Assembly: GCF_042660285.1 (NCBI RefSeq)
Contig: NZ_JBHSTP010000001.1
Coordinates: 930,001-994,000, forward strand
DNA: 64,000 nt
Source: Luethyella okanaganae
GTDB lineage: Bacteria > Actinomycetota > Actinomycetes > Actinomycetales > Microbacteriaceae
Direction of reading: 5' to 3'
Below the pieces are notes generated by a model. It searched no databases. It worked only from the letters and a program-made list of their open reading frames with translations, and was not told the origin of the DNA. Both the position numbers and the translations under genes were made by a program. Shown here in pieces: positions 49,821 through 58,246 of the stretch. How positions within the stretch are numbered: position 1 is the first letter of the stretch; each line of letters starts with the position of its first letter.

Positions 49821-50937
49821 GGGGTTGATCGGCGTGCTGTGGGTGCTCTACGGCTACGCGATCGCCTTCTCGAACGGCGGAACAGACACCTTCGTCGGAA
49901 TCGACGGTGTGATCGGCATCGACACCGCGAATCTCGGCCTCCAGGGACTCCTCACCACTCCGGAGGGCGCCTTGTTCCCGCCGCTCGCCTTCGCCGCGTT
50001 CCAGGCCACATTCGCGATCATCACCGTCGCGCTCATCTCCGGAGCCATCGCCGACCGCGCGAAGTTCGGCTCCTGGCTCATCTTCGCCGGTATCTGGGCG
50101 ACCGTGGTGTACTTTCCCGTCGCGAGCTGGGTGTTCAACTTCACGCTCGGTGATGGGGGCGTCGTCGACGGCGGCTGGATCGCCTACAACGTCGGCGCGA
50201 TCGACTTCGCGGGTGGCACCGCTGTCCACATCAACGCCGGTGCCGCCGCCCTCGCTCTCGCCCTCGTGCTCGGCAAGCGCGTCGGCTTCGGCAAGGGCGT
50301 GCACGTTCCGCACAATCCGCCGTTCGTGCTGCTCGGTGCAGGCCTGCTCTGGTTCGGCTGGTTCGGTTTCAACGCCGGCTCCGAACTCGCTGCGGACGGC
50401 ATCGCCGCGCTTGCATTCATCAACACCGTCGCCGCTCCGGCAGCGGCCGTGCTCGGCTGGCTTGTCGTGGAGAAGCTCAAGGACGGCAAGGCCACCTCGG
50501 TCGGCGCTGCCTCCGGTGCCGTCGCCGGTCTCGTGGCGATCACGCCGGCCTGTGCGAACGTCACCCCGCTGTGGGCGATCGTGCTCGGACTCGTCGCAGG
50601 TGTCGTCTGTGCCCTGGCGATCGAGCTGAAGTTCAAGCTCGGCTTCGACGACTCGCTCGACGTGGTCGGCATCCACCTCGTCGGCGGTCTCATCGGAACC
50701 CTCTACCTCGGCTTCTTCGCCACCGATGTCGGACTCGTCTTCAGCGGCACGTTCGATCAGCTCGGCAAGCAGGCGATCGCGGCCTTCACGGTGCTCATCT
50801 ACTCCTTCGTGCTGAGCTACGCGATCGGCTGGGTCATCCAGAAGACGATCGGCTTCCGGGTCAGGAACGAGGATGAAATCGCCGGAATCGACACCACGGT
50901 GCACGGCGAGGAGGGCTACGTGCTCGACCGCATCTAG
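49681..50937 (+). CDS. Ammonium transporter, copy 1
   Basis: An Amt/Mep/Rh-family channel for ammonium uptake under low nitrogen. The 418-residue protein has about eleven membrane helices. The N-terminal signature is MTPGLAFFYGGLV. The pore twin histidines are in AVHINAGAA and VGIHLVGGL, and the Amt signature is WFGWFGFNAGSE. GAGAGAGGTTCGAG precedes the ATG at 49681. A GlnR-like box lies upstream, so nitrogen control is likely. No glnB/glnK gene follows; a close paralogue does. Confidence 0.96.
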   Translation: MDQGNTAFVLICAALVLLMTPGLAFFYGGLVKAKSVISMMMMSFGALGLIGVLWVLYGYAIAFSNGGTDTFVGIDGVIGIDTANLGLQGLLTTPEGALFPPLAFAAFQATFAIITVALISGAIADRAKFGSWLIFAGIWATVVYFPVASWVFNFTLGDGGVVDGGWIAYNVGAIDFAGGTAVHINAGAAALALALVLGKRVGFGKGVHVPHNPPFVLLGAGLLWFGWFGFNAGSELAADGIAALAFINTVAAPAAAVLGWLVVEKLKDGKATSVGAASGAVAGLVAITPACANVTPLWAIVLGLVAGVVCALAIELKFKLGFDDSLDVVGIHLVGGLIGTLYLGFFATDVGLVFSGTFDQLGKQAIAAFTVLIYSFVLSYAIGWVIQKTIGFRVRNEDEIAGIDTTVHGEEGYVLDRI

Positions 50938-50995
50938 CGGCGGGTCTCACGCTCGGCCGCGTCACAGCGGTCGACGCCGTCTGGAACCGGCGGCG

Positions 50996-51049
50996 ATGGG
51001 CGGCGGGGAGCGTGTCGATGTTCGTGTCGACGCCTCTTTCGCCGCCCAT
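50996..51049 (+). terminator. Long imperfect hairpin between the two amt genes
   Basis: ATGGGCGGCG (50996-51005) pairs with CGCCGCCCAT (51040-51049), and the bases between can extend the stem imperfectly. It lies 59 bp after the first amt stop and six bases before a TATGCT -10 candidate for the second gene. It could end transcription of copy 1 or attenuate read-through into copy 2. Confidence 0.5.
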
Positions 51050-51083
51050 TCTCCTATGCTGTTCGAAGCCGATGAGCGGGCCC

Positions 51084-51258
51084 GATGCACCTCCTGGCAC
51101 TTCTGAGGGAGGTTCGAGATGGATCAAGGCAACACCGCATTCGTCCTGATATGCGCGGCGCTCGTGCTGCTCATGACACCGGGACTCGCGTTCTTCTACG
51201 GCGGCCTGGTCAAGGCCAAGAGCGTCGTCAGCATGATGATGATGAGCTTCGGCGCCCT
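51084..51258 (+). repeat. Duplicated 5' segment of amt copy 2
   Basis: The partner of 49646-49820, with two differences in 175 bp: one in the leader (gaga to gagg) and one in codon 38 (Ile to Val). Confidence 0.9.
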
Positions 51259-52291
51259 CGCCATCGTCGCCGTGCTGTGGGTGCTCTACGGCTACGCGAT
51301 CGTGTTCGGCGACGGCGGCGTCGTCGGCTGGTTCGGCTGGGATCCGTCTCTGTTCGGCCTCGACGGCTTGCTGCCGGATTCCGCGAAACCGGCTGGCACC
51401 TCCCCGGCGATCGCATTCGCGGCCTTCCAGGCGATGTTCGCGATCGTCACCGTCGCGCTCGTCTCCGGCGCGATCGCCGACCGGGCGCGGTTCGGCGCCT
51501 GGATGATCTTCGCCGGCGTATGGGCGACCCTCGTCTACCTTCCCGTGGCCTACTGGGTGTTCAACCTCGACGACGGCTGGCTCGTAGCAGGCCTCGGCGT
51601 CTACGATTTCGCGGGGGGCCTGGTCGTGCACATCAATGCGGGAGCCGCCGCTCTCGCTCTCGCCTTCGTGTTCGGCAGCAGGACAGACCGTCGAGAAGAC
51701 GTCTCGAAACCGCACGCCGTTCCCTTCGTACTGCTCGGCGCCTCGCTCCTGTGGTTCGGCTGGTTCGGCCTCAACGCGGGCTCGGAGACCGTCGCCGACG
51801 GCATCGCCGCGCTCGTCTTCATCAACACGGTCGCCGCCCCAGCCGCGGCCGTTCTCGCCTGGCTCGTGGTTGAGAAGATCAACCATGGCGGGGCGACGGC
51901 GGTCGGCGCGGCATCCGGAGCGGTCGCCGGCCTTGTCGCGATCACGCCGGCAGGCAACATGCTGACTCCGTTCTGGGCGATCGTGCTCGGTTTCGTCGCC
52001 GGCGCCGCGTGCGCGATCGTGGTCACGGTGACGTCCGGTCACCGCGCTGGCGGCGCCCGCGAGGTCGTGGGCATCCATCTCGTCGGCGGCCTTGTCGGGA
52101 CCCTTTTCATCGGGCTTCTCGGCACCGATGTCGGCGGTCTCATCACGGGGGACTGGACGCAGTTAGGCAAGCAGGCGCTCGGGGCGGCGATCGTGCTTGT
52201 ATACTCCTTCACCGTGACCCTCCTCATCGGTTTCACGATCGAGAAGACGATGGGTTTCCGGGGGAGGGGCGACGGCGACGTTTTCGATTGA
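51119..52291 (+). CDS. Ammonium transporter, copy 2
   Basis: A 390-residue Amt-family channel, paralogue of the gene just upstream. All key features are kept: MTPGLAFFYGGLV, WFGWFGLNAGSE, and the twin histidines in VVHINAGAA and VGIHLVGGL. It is shorter mainly at the C-terminus and in the third and ninth loop regions. Its first 46 codons are nearly identical to copy 1, while the rest differs at many positions, which suggests gene conversion or selection on the 5' end. No GlnR-like box was found before it. It has its own leader with GGGAGG. Confidence 0.95.
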   Translation: MDQGNTAFVLICAALVLLMTPGLAFFYGGLVKAKSVVSMMMMSFGALAIVAVLWVLYGYAIVFGDGGVVGWFGWDPSLFGLDGLLPDSAKPAGTSPAIAFAAFQAMFAIVTVALVSGAIADRARFGAWMIFAGVWATLVYLPVAYWVFNLDDGWLVAGLGVYDFAGGLVVHINAGAAALALAFVFGSRTDRREDVSKPHAVPFVLLGASLLWFGWFGLNAGSETVADGIAALVFINTVAAPAAAVLAWLVVEKINHGGATAVGAASGAVAGLVAITPAGNMLTPFWAIVLGFVAGAACAIVVTVTSGHRAGGAREVVGIHLVGGLVGTLFIGLLGTDVGGLITGDWTQLGKQALGAAIVLVYSFTVTLLIGFTIEKTMGFRGRGDGDVFD

Positions 52292-52319
52292 GGACAACCG
52301 CCCGGCCCTGGGCTTGGTG

Positions 52320-52325
52320 TAGTGT
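52320..52325 (+). promoter_or_regulatory. -10 element, leaderless promoter of the PemK/MazF-like gene
   Basis: TAGTGT with six bases before the GTG at 52332, no ribosome binding site. Same architecture as the other leaderless promoters in this window. Confidence 0.5.
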
Positions 52326-52331
52326 GCCGAT

Positions 52332-52874
52332 GTGTCTCGCACCAGCGCCTTCCTCGGCGCCCTCACCCGTCTGTTGCTCCGTAGCGACGATCGTGCGTCG
52401 ATGGATGTCACGGTACGGCGCGTGGTCGATCCGGATGCCGCAGAGATCGAGTCGCCCGGTCGTTTCGGCGCGAGCGCGACCGTCGAGGTCGATCCGCGTC
52501 GTGTCGGAAGCGTGCGCATGAGCTATTCGCCCGTTGTCGACGGGGATCCGGACCCGGGCGAGATCGTATGGACCTGGGTCCCGTTCGAAGAACGCGACGG
52601 CCGAGGAAAGGACCGTCCGGTCGTGATCGTCGCGGCCGAAGGCGGCGGAACCGTGCTGGCCGCGCAGCTCACGAGCAAGGAGCGCACGGGTCGGAGCGGC
52701 TTCGTCTCGCTCGGGCGGGGCGTGTGGGATGCTGAGGGCAGACCGAGCTGGGTGAATCTCGACCGCATCTTCCGGGTGCACCCGGATGGCATGCGTCGTG
52801 AGGCCGCGTCGCTCGACGCCGAACGGTTCCTGCTCGTCGCCCAGGCGCTGCGCAACCGCTACAACTGGCGTTGA
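52332..52874 (+). CDS. PemK/MazF-like toxin-fold protein without a visible antitoxin
   Basis: A 180-residue protein. The C-terminal 110 residues have the PemK/MazF pattern: PGEIVWTWVPFEERDGRGKDRPVVIVA at the start of the barrel, then a middle strand with LTSKER and a last part with WVNLDRIFRV. MazF-type toxins cut RNA and are usually paired with a small antitoxin gene directly upstream. None is seen: the upstream gene is amt copy 2 and the downstream gene runs in the opposite direction. The 70-residue N-terminal extension is typical of an actinobacterial subgroup whose members may be non-toxic. Confidence 0.75.
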   Translation: MSRTSAFLGALTRLLLRSDDRASMDVTVRRVVDPDAAEIESPGRFGASATVEVDPRRVGSVRMSYSPVVDGDPDPGEIVWTWVPFEERDGRGKDRPVVIVAAEGGGTVLAAQLTSKERTGRSGFVSLGRGVWDAEGRPSWVNLDRIFRVHPDGMRREAASLDAERFLLVAQALRNRYNWR

Positions 52875-52974
52875 GGGGTGCTCTGGTGGGCGATACTGGA
52901 CTCGTGGTCGCCCCGGACAACTGAGACTGCTGATGCGCTCTGCGTCTGAGCCGCGAGCAACAGCCGTCGGTCAC

Positions 52975-53733
52975 TCACTCCGGGTCGATAGCGTTGGCCG
53001 AGGCCGAGAGCACAGCGGCGGCAGTGCCCAGCGCAGAGAGGAACTCGGCTCGCCTGGTCCGGATGTCCTCGGCGAGACCGCCGATCGACACGCAGGCACG
53101 AGCTGTGCCGGAAGGTTCCAGGATAGGCATGCCGAGTGCCCCGATACCGACGGTGGCGTCCTCATCGGAGACGGTGAACCCCTGCTCGAGCGTCTCAGCG
53201 ATGTCCCTGCGCAACTCTTCCGCCGACGTGAGGGTGGACGGCGTCAGTTGCTCGAACGGAGCGTTCTCGAGGTAGGCGTCGGCATCTGCGGCGTAGGCCA
53301 ACAGGAGTCGTCCAGCGGCGCCGGCGTACAAAGGGAGTGCTCTGCCTGGCTTCAGGATGAGTACTCCGATACCGCGACCCTGCACCCAGTCGATGCACAC
53401 GGCGCTGTCGTCTCTCAGTACGCTGAGGAACGCGGTCTGGCCGGTCGCGTCGACCAAGGCGGTCAGTGCCGCCTTCGCTCCGGACCACTCCTGCATCGCG
53501 GCCCGGGTCTCGTCGGCGATGTGCAGCCAACGCAGGCTCAGGGCGACGCGTGAATCTGAGAGTGTTTCGGTGAGATTGATCGCATTGAGGCCGTCGACGA
53601 GGCGGTATACGCTCGGGCGCGGGACGTCGATCTTCTCGGCGATCTCCGCTGGCGTGAGGGGCCCGACCCGTGAGAGCAGGTCGACCAGGTCGCGGGTGTT
53701 CGCGAGGACGCGGATCGGCTTGACCGGGCTCAT
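52975..53733 (-). CDS. IclR-family transcriptional regulator 1
   Basis: A 252-residue regulator with an N-terminal winged helix (PLTPAEIAEKIDVPRPSVYRLVDGL) and a C-terminal ligand-binding domain (GRALPLYAGAAGRLLLAY, GFTVSDEDATVGIGALGMPI). The GAAGRLLLA segment is the typical effector-pocket loop. It overlaps the second IclR gene by 4 bp (ATGA), so both are made together. The split transketolase operon diverges from the pair, so these genes are its likely targets. Confidence 0.92.
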   Translation of the reverse strand: MSPVKPIRVLANTRDLVDLLSRVGPLTPAEIAEKIDVPRPSVYRLVDGLNAINLTETLSDSRVALSLRWLHIADETRAAMQEWSGAKAALTALVDATGQTAFLSVLRDDSAVCIDWVQGRGIGVLILKPGRALPLYAGAAGRLLLAYAADADAYLENAPFEQLTPSTLTSAEELRRDIAETLEQGFTVSDEDATVGIGALGMPILEPSGTARACVSIGGLAEDIRTRRAEFLSALGTAAAVLSASANAIDPE

Positions 53734-54512
53734 TCTTCCCCTCCGAGATACCCCAACGCCCGACTGGTGGTCAGCGCTGCGTCGAGCACCAGTGCCACCG
53801 TCGGAACGGTGTTCGAGAGGACCGTGGTTCGCAAGCCGCTGATCGACACGGCGGCCTCGAGCTCACCACGATGGTTGAACACAGGAGCGCCGACGGACGC
53901 GATTCCGGGCGTGACATCCCCATCCGAGATGGAGTAGCCGCGCGCACGGGTCTCCTCGGCGATTCGAGCGAGTTCGTCTCTGCTCGGGATGGCGGAGTCC
54001 CCGGCCCGGGCAGCATCAAATTGATCGATGATGGCCTCCCGTTCACTGGCAGGCAAGTGAGCGAAGAGCGCCACTGGCGCTGCACCGAGGTAGAGGGGGA
54101 GGGAGTCCCCGAGAGCCAGTGCCAAAGAACGGACGTCTGACCCCTCGAATCGCTCGACGCACACCGCTCGAATGCCGCGACGCAAGCATAGGAAGCTCGT
54201 CGCTCCCGTTGCTGCGAGGAGGGACTTCAGCGACGGCACGGAGGCATCGCGAACACTGATGCGATCCTCGAGGCGCCCTCCAACGCGCATGAAGTACACA
54301 CCCAGTCGAAACAGACCTCGGCGCGAACCTTGATCGATCCAGCCGATCGACGTGAGGTTTGTGAGAAGGCGGTAGGTGGAGCTTACCGGCTCACAGACGC
54401 CCTCGGCGATTGCGGCCGCGGTCAACTCGCCGTGCCGCTCCAGGAGTTGAACGACTGAGTCCGCCTTAGACAGGATCTCCAGCCCCCCTGGGGCGGATAC
54501 AGCAATGCTCAT
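53730..54512 (-). CDS. IclR-family transcriptional regulator 2
   Basis: A 260-residue IclR protein. The winged helix is at residues 16-70 (ELTAAAIAEGV, PVSSTYRLLTNL); the effector domain has LPLYLGAAPVALFAHL and GYSISDGDVTPGIASVGAPVF. The start is ATG 54512 with GAGAAG seven bases upstream; a GTG at 54527 is possible. Two co-translated IclR paralogues are unusual and may form a heteromeric repressor. An AT-rich divergent region of about 155 bp separates it from the transketolase genes. Confidence 0.9.
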   Translation of the reverse strand: MSIAVSAPGGLEILSKADSVVQLLERHGELTAAAIAEGVCEPVSSTYRLLTNLTSIGWIDQGSRRGLFRLGVYFMRVGGRLEDRISVRDASVPSLKSLLAATGATSFLCLRRGIRAVCVERFEGSDVRSLALALGDSLPLYLGAAPVALFAHLPASEREAIIDQFDAARAGDSAIPSRDELARIAEETRARGYSISDGDVTPGIASVGAPVFNHRGELEAAVSISGLRTTVLSNTVPTVALVLDAALTTSRALGYLGGEE

Positions 54513-54569
54513 ACATAATCTTCTCACACACCGGACAGTGCAGCGGCTATGTCATCGGCCGGGATATCT

Positions 54570-54599
54570 TTGACTTTCTCTTATTTTCCCACGTAATAG
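54570..54599 (+). promoter_or_regulatory. Promoter of the split transketolase operon
   Basis: TTGACT (-35, 54570-54575), an 18-bp spacer and TAATAG (-10, 54594-54599), in a markedly AT-rich divergent region. The predicted start near 54606 leaves a leader of about 60 bases before the ATG. Confidence 0.6.
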
Positions 54600-54617
54600 A
54601 CAGTCCGTTCATTTTAC

Positions 54618-54632
54618 GGTAGTTTTACTATC
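54618..54632. promoter_or_regulatory. Imperfect dyad, candidate IclR operator
   Basis: GGTAG-TTTTA-CTATC is symmetrical at four of five arm positions. It lies just downstream of the predicted transcription start of the transketolase operon, a position that suits a repressor. The ligand is inferred from the neighbouring IclR pair. Confidence 0.35.
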
Positions 54633-54667
54633 AAGGCAACGTCGCCCTCACCAGACGAGAGAGCAGT

Positions 54668-55561
54668 ATGAACGTAGACATCGACAACGAACTCACCACC
54701 GTGGAGTTGGCCGGTATCGCCCAAGAAGCGCGTTGGCGCGTGATCGAGACGGTCACCTCCAGCAAGGCTGGTCACATCGGTGGCCCCCTTTCGGCGATCG
54801 ACATGTTAGTCGCCTTGTACTTCCGCCAGATGAAGGTGGATCCGGCATCGCCGCAGGACCCGAACCGTGACCGGTTCATCCTCTCCAAGGGGCATTGCGC
54901 CATCGGCCTCTACTCGGTGCTCGCGTTGCGCGGCTATTTCCCCGTCGAGGAGCTCCTGACCTTCGATCACGGCGACTCCCGCCTGCAAGGACACCCGGAT
55001 ATGCTCATCACTCCGGGTGTGGACTCTTCCTCGGGATCGCTTGGCCAGGGGCTCTCTGCCGGCGCAGGAATGGCGCTTGCCGCGAAGCGACTCGGCAAGG
55101 ACTTCCACACCTGGGTCATGGTCGGCGACGGTGAGATCGAGGAGGGGATGGTCTGGGAGGCGATCATCGCCGCCCCGCGCTATGAGCTCGACAATCTGAC
55201 GTTGATCATCGACCTGAACGGTCTGCAGCAGTATGGCTGGCCCGCCGCCGAGAATGACCGCTTCGACCGCAGCGAGCCGATGGGTCATGTCGATCTCCCT
55301 GCCGTCTTTGCCGGATTCGGCTGGAACGTCATTTCGATCGACGGGCACGACTTCGACGACATCCTCCCCGGCTACGCCAAAGCCGAGGCCCACCGCGGCC
55401 TCTCCGGCAAGCCGACGGTCATCATCGGAAACACCACTAAGGGGAATGGCATCTCGTTCACCAGTGGAACCTACAAGTGGCATAACGGTGTTGCGACCCC
55501 CGAACAGCTCGAGACCGCTCGCGCGGAGTTGCGCCTCACGGAGACAGGAATGTACGCATGA
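54668..55561 (+). CDS. Transketolase N-terminal subunit
   Basis: The TPP-binding half of a split transketolase, 297 residues. It has the histidine segment KAGHIGGPLS, ILSKGHCAIGLYSVL, and the TPP motif GDGEIEEGMVWEAIIAAPRYELDNLTLIIDLN near residue 155. Split transketolases often belong to specialised sugar or polyol pathways rather than the main pentose phosphate pathway. Its end overlaps the C-terminal subunit gene by 4 bp. It is divergent from two IclR genes, which probably control it. Confidence 0.94.
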   Translation: MNVDIDNELTTVELAGIAQEARWRVIETVTSSKAGHIGGPLSAIDMLVALYFRQMKVDPASPQDPNRDRFILSKGHCAIGLYSVLALRGYFPVEELLTFDHGDSRLQGHPDMLITPGVDSSSGSLGQGLSAGAGMALAAKRLGKDFHTWVMVGDGEIEEGMVWEAIIAAPRYELDNLTLIIDLNGLQQYGWPAAENDRFDRSEPMGHVDLPAVFAGFGWNVISIDGHDFDDILPGYAKAEAHRGLSGKPTVIIGNTTKGNGISFTSGTYKWHNGVATPEQLETARAELRLTETGMYA

Positions 55562-56493
55562 AGGCTCAGCGCCAAGTCTGGGGAGAGACGCTCGCCGAAC
55601 TTGCTCTGACCGACTCCCGGGTCGTCGTGCTCGACGGCGACCTCGCCACTTCCACTCGCGCTGACATCGTCGCCGACAAGGCTCCGGACGCATTCATCCA
55701 AATCGGCATCGCCGAACAGAACATGGTTGGCATGGCCTTCGGGATGTCGACCCTCGGCTACCGTCCGTGGCTGTCCACCTTCGGAGTGTTCCTCACCCAC
55801 CGCTCTCTCGATCAGATCCGTATGCTCGTCTCGCAGACCAAGGCACCCGTGCGAATCGCCGCTGCTTACAGTGGTCTTTTGAACGGCTCCAGCGGCAAGA
55901 CGCACCAGGACATCGAGGACTTCGCCATCATGCGGGCGATGCCGAACATGACCGTCCTCGCGCCCGCCGACGAGTTCGAGGCTGCTGCGATCATCCGCTG
56001 GGCCGCCGAATACGACGGTCCCGTCTACATCCGCTTCGCCAGGGATGCCGTCAAGCCTGTCTTCGATGACAGCTACAACTTCGTCCCCGCTCAACCGGTC
56101 GAGCTGCTGGCAGGCGAGGACGTCACCTTGATCTCCACCGGCGTGCAGAGTTCGCGGAGCTTCGAGGCTGCGCAACTGCTCGCGGCCGGCGGCATCCAAG
56201 TGCAGCTCATCCACCTGCCCTCGATCAAACCGCTCGACGAGGTGGCGCTGCTCGCGATGATCGGTGGCGCCAAGCACGTCGTCACCGTCGAGGACCACAG
56301 CCGGATCGGTGGCCTCGGCGGACTCGTTTCCGAGATCGCCGCCGCCGCCGGTCGATTCCGGGTGTCGCGGATAGGCCTCGACGACCGGTGGTCGGAATCG
56401 GCCCCCAACGACTTCCTCCTAGACAAGTACGGACTCTCGCCGCGCCGCGTCGCGGACAGCGTCCGCACTGCCCTCGGGCTCGTAGAGACGTAG
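55558..56493 (+). CDS. Transketolase C-terminal subunit
   Basis: The second half of the split enzyme, 311 residues: a pyrimidine-binding domain with GIAEQNMVGMAFGMSTLGYRPWLSTFGVF (the catalytic Glu of the TPP activation pair lies in AEQN) and a C-terminal domain ending DDRWSESAPNDFLLDKYGLS. It is ATGA-coupled to the first subunit, so both are made in equal amounts. Transketolase moves two-carbon units between sugar phosphates. The next 185 bp hold no gene; the operon meets the aldehyde dehydrogenase gene tail to tail. Confidence 0.94.
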   Translation: MKAQRQVWGETLAELALTDSRVVVLDGDLATSTRADIVADKAPDAFIQIGIAEQNMVGMAFGMSTLGYRPWLSTFGVFLTHRSLDQIRMLVSQTKAPVRIAAAYSGLLNGSSGKTHQDIEDFAIMRAMPNMTVLAPADEFEAAAIIRWAAEYDGPVYIRFARDAVKPVFDDSYNFVPAQPVELLAGEDVTLISTGVQSSRSFEAAQLLAAGGIQVQLIHLPSIKPLDEVALLAMIGGAKHVVTVEDHSRIGGLGGLVSEIAAAAGRFRVSRIGLDDRWSESAPNDFLLDKYGLSPRRVADSVRTALGLVET

Positions 56494-56678
56494 GGAATCC
56501 TGTCAACCGTGCCGCCAGAGTTGAGTTCTATCTGGAGGGAGCCGCGAAGACTCGCTCGCCGTCATCAACGGTCCATGCCTGTAATAACCCTTCCACGAAC
56601 ATCAACCAATCGGCATCAGCACTCGACCTCGAAGCCTGGCTGCGGCTCGTCGGGTCCTCGGCGAGCGGGGCGGCGAGG

Positions 56679-58148
56679 TCACCAGGAAACGGCGATGTAT
56701 TGGCTCTCTAAGTATTCCAGGAGACCTTCGGCGCCGCCTTCACGGCCGATGCCGCTCTGCTTCATGCCGCCGAAGGGCGCCGCGGGGTCGGAGACGATGC
56801 CCCGGTTAAGGCCGACCATGCCGGACTCGAGCTGCTCGCTGACGCGAAGACCGCGGGCTAGATCGGTGGTGTACACGTAGGACACCAGTCCGAACGGAGT
56901 GCCGTTGGCGAGACGGACGGCGTCCTCCTCGGTGCGGAACGTGACGATCGGAGCGACCGGGCCGAAGATCTCGTGGTTGAGGATGGACGCTGTGGCAGGG
57001 ACGTCCGCGAGGACGGTGGCTGGGTAGAAGTAACCCTCGCCGCTCGGGGTCTCGCCTCCGGTGAGGATGCTCGCGCCCTCGTCTATGGCGCCACGCACGA
57101 GAGCGTGGATGTCGTCACGGGCACCGCTGTTGATGACCGGGCCGAGCTGAGAGTCGCTGTCAGCACCCGCGCCGACGACGAGCGCACTCATCCGTGCGGC
57201 GAGGCGCCGGCCGAACTCGGCGGCGACGCCCTCTTGCACGTAGAATCGGTTCGCCGCGGTGCACGCTTCGCCGCCGTTGCGCATCTTAGCGATCATTGCA
57301 CCGGCGATCGCTTCGTCGAGGTCTGCGTCGTCGAAGACGATGAAAGGGGCGTTGCCGCCGAGCTCCATCGAGGTGTTCACGACGGTCTTCGCGGCGAGCT
57401 GCATGAGCGTGACGCCAACCTCGGTCGAGCCGGTGAAGGAGAGCTTGCGGACTCGGTCGTCGTTCACCATCGCCTCGACGACGGCGCCGGAGCGTTTGCT
57501 CGGCAGGACGTTGACGACCCCGGCAGGCACCCCCGCCCGCTCGAAGATCTTCGCGATGGCGAGGGCGGTGAGCGGTGTCTCGCTCGCGGGCTTGAGGATG
57601 ACGGTGCAGCCGGCCGCGAGGGCGGGTCCGATCTTGCGGGTGGCCATCGCCGCGGGGAAGTTCCACGGCGTGACGAGTACGGCGATGCCGACGGGGTGGT
57701 GGGTGACCAGGATCCTGTTGCTGCCGGCCGGAGCGGTCTGGATCGCGCCGGGGATCCGCACGGCCTCCTCGGCGTACCAGCGCAGGAACTCGGCGGCGTA
57801 GACGACCTCGCCGCGGGCGTCCGCGAAGATCTTGCCGTTCTCGGCGACGATCAGCCGGGCCAGATCGTCGGCGGCCTCGGTCATCAGCTCGAACGCCTTC
57901 GTGAGTATCACTGATCGCCGTCGTGGCGGCGTCGCGGCCCACGAGGCCGCTACGGCCTCAGCGGCGTCGACGGCCGCGAGCGCATCCTCGACTGTGCCGC
58001 TCGCGATCCGTGCGAGAGCGCGGCCGGTCGCCGGGTCGAGCACGTCGAACTCCGAGCCGTCGGAGGCGGGCCGGACGGCACCGCCGATCATCAGGCCGGT
58101 CGGAACACCGGCGATGATCTCGTCGATGGGAGACAGGGTGGTGGTCAT
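56679..58148 (-). CDS. NAD(P)-dependent aldehyde dehydrogenase, succinate-semialdehyde type
   Basis: A 489-residue ALDH. It has N163 (TPWNFP), K186 (LKPASETP), general base E262 (MELGGNAP) and nucleophile C296 (NGGEACTAANRF). The last motif is the form found in GabD-like succinate- or other semialdehyde dehydrogenases, not in CoA-acylating MmsA/IolA. The start is ATG 58148; longer frames lack support. It is the last gene of the reverse-strand inositol-type operon, so its real substrate may be a semialdehyde from that pathway. Confidence 0.9.
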   Translation of the reverse strand: MTTTLSPIDEIIAGVPTGLMIGGAVRPASDGSEFDVLDPATGRALARIASGTVEDALAAVDAAEAVAASWAATPPRRRSVILTKAFELMTEAADDLARLIVAENGKIFADARGEVVYAAEFLRWYAEEAVRIPGAIQTAPAGSNRILVTHHPVGIAVLVTPWNFPAAMATRKIGPALAAGCTVILKPASETPLTALAIAKIFERAGVPAGVVNVLPSKRSGAVVEAMVNDDRVRKLSFTGSTEVGVTLMQLAAKTVVNTSMELGGNAPFIVFDDADLDEAIAGAMIAKMRNGGEACTAANRFYVQEGVAAEFGRRLAARMSALVVGAGADSDSQLGPVINSGARDDIHALVRGAIDEGASILTGGETPSGEGYFYPATVLADVPATASILNHEIFGPVAPIVTFRTEEDAVRLANGTPFGLVSYVYTTDLARGLRVSEQLESGMVGLNRGIVSDPAAPFGGMKQSGIGREGGAEGLLEYLESQYIAVSW

Positions 58149-58246
58149 GCGCGAACTCACTCTCGTACGGGTTCGGATCAAGGGCAAAGACCGAAACGGG
58201 GCGGGTCGACCCGCGCAGACATCCGCCCCCTCGTTCGTGGCAGGGA

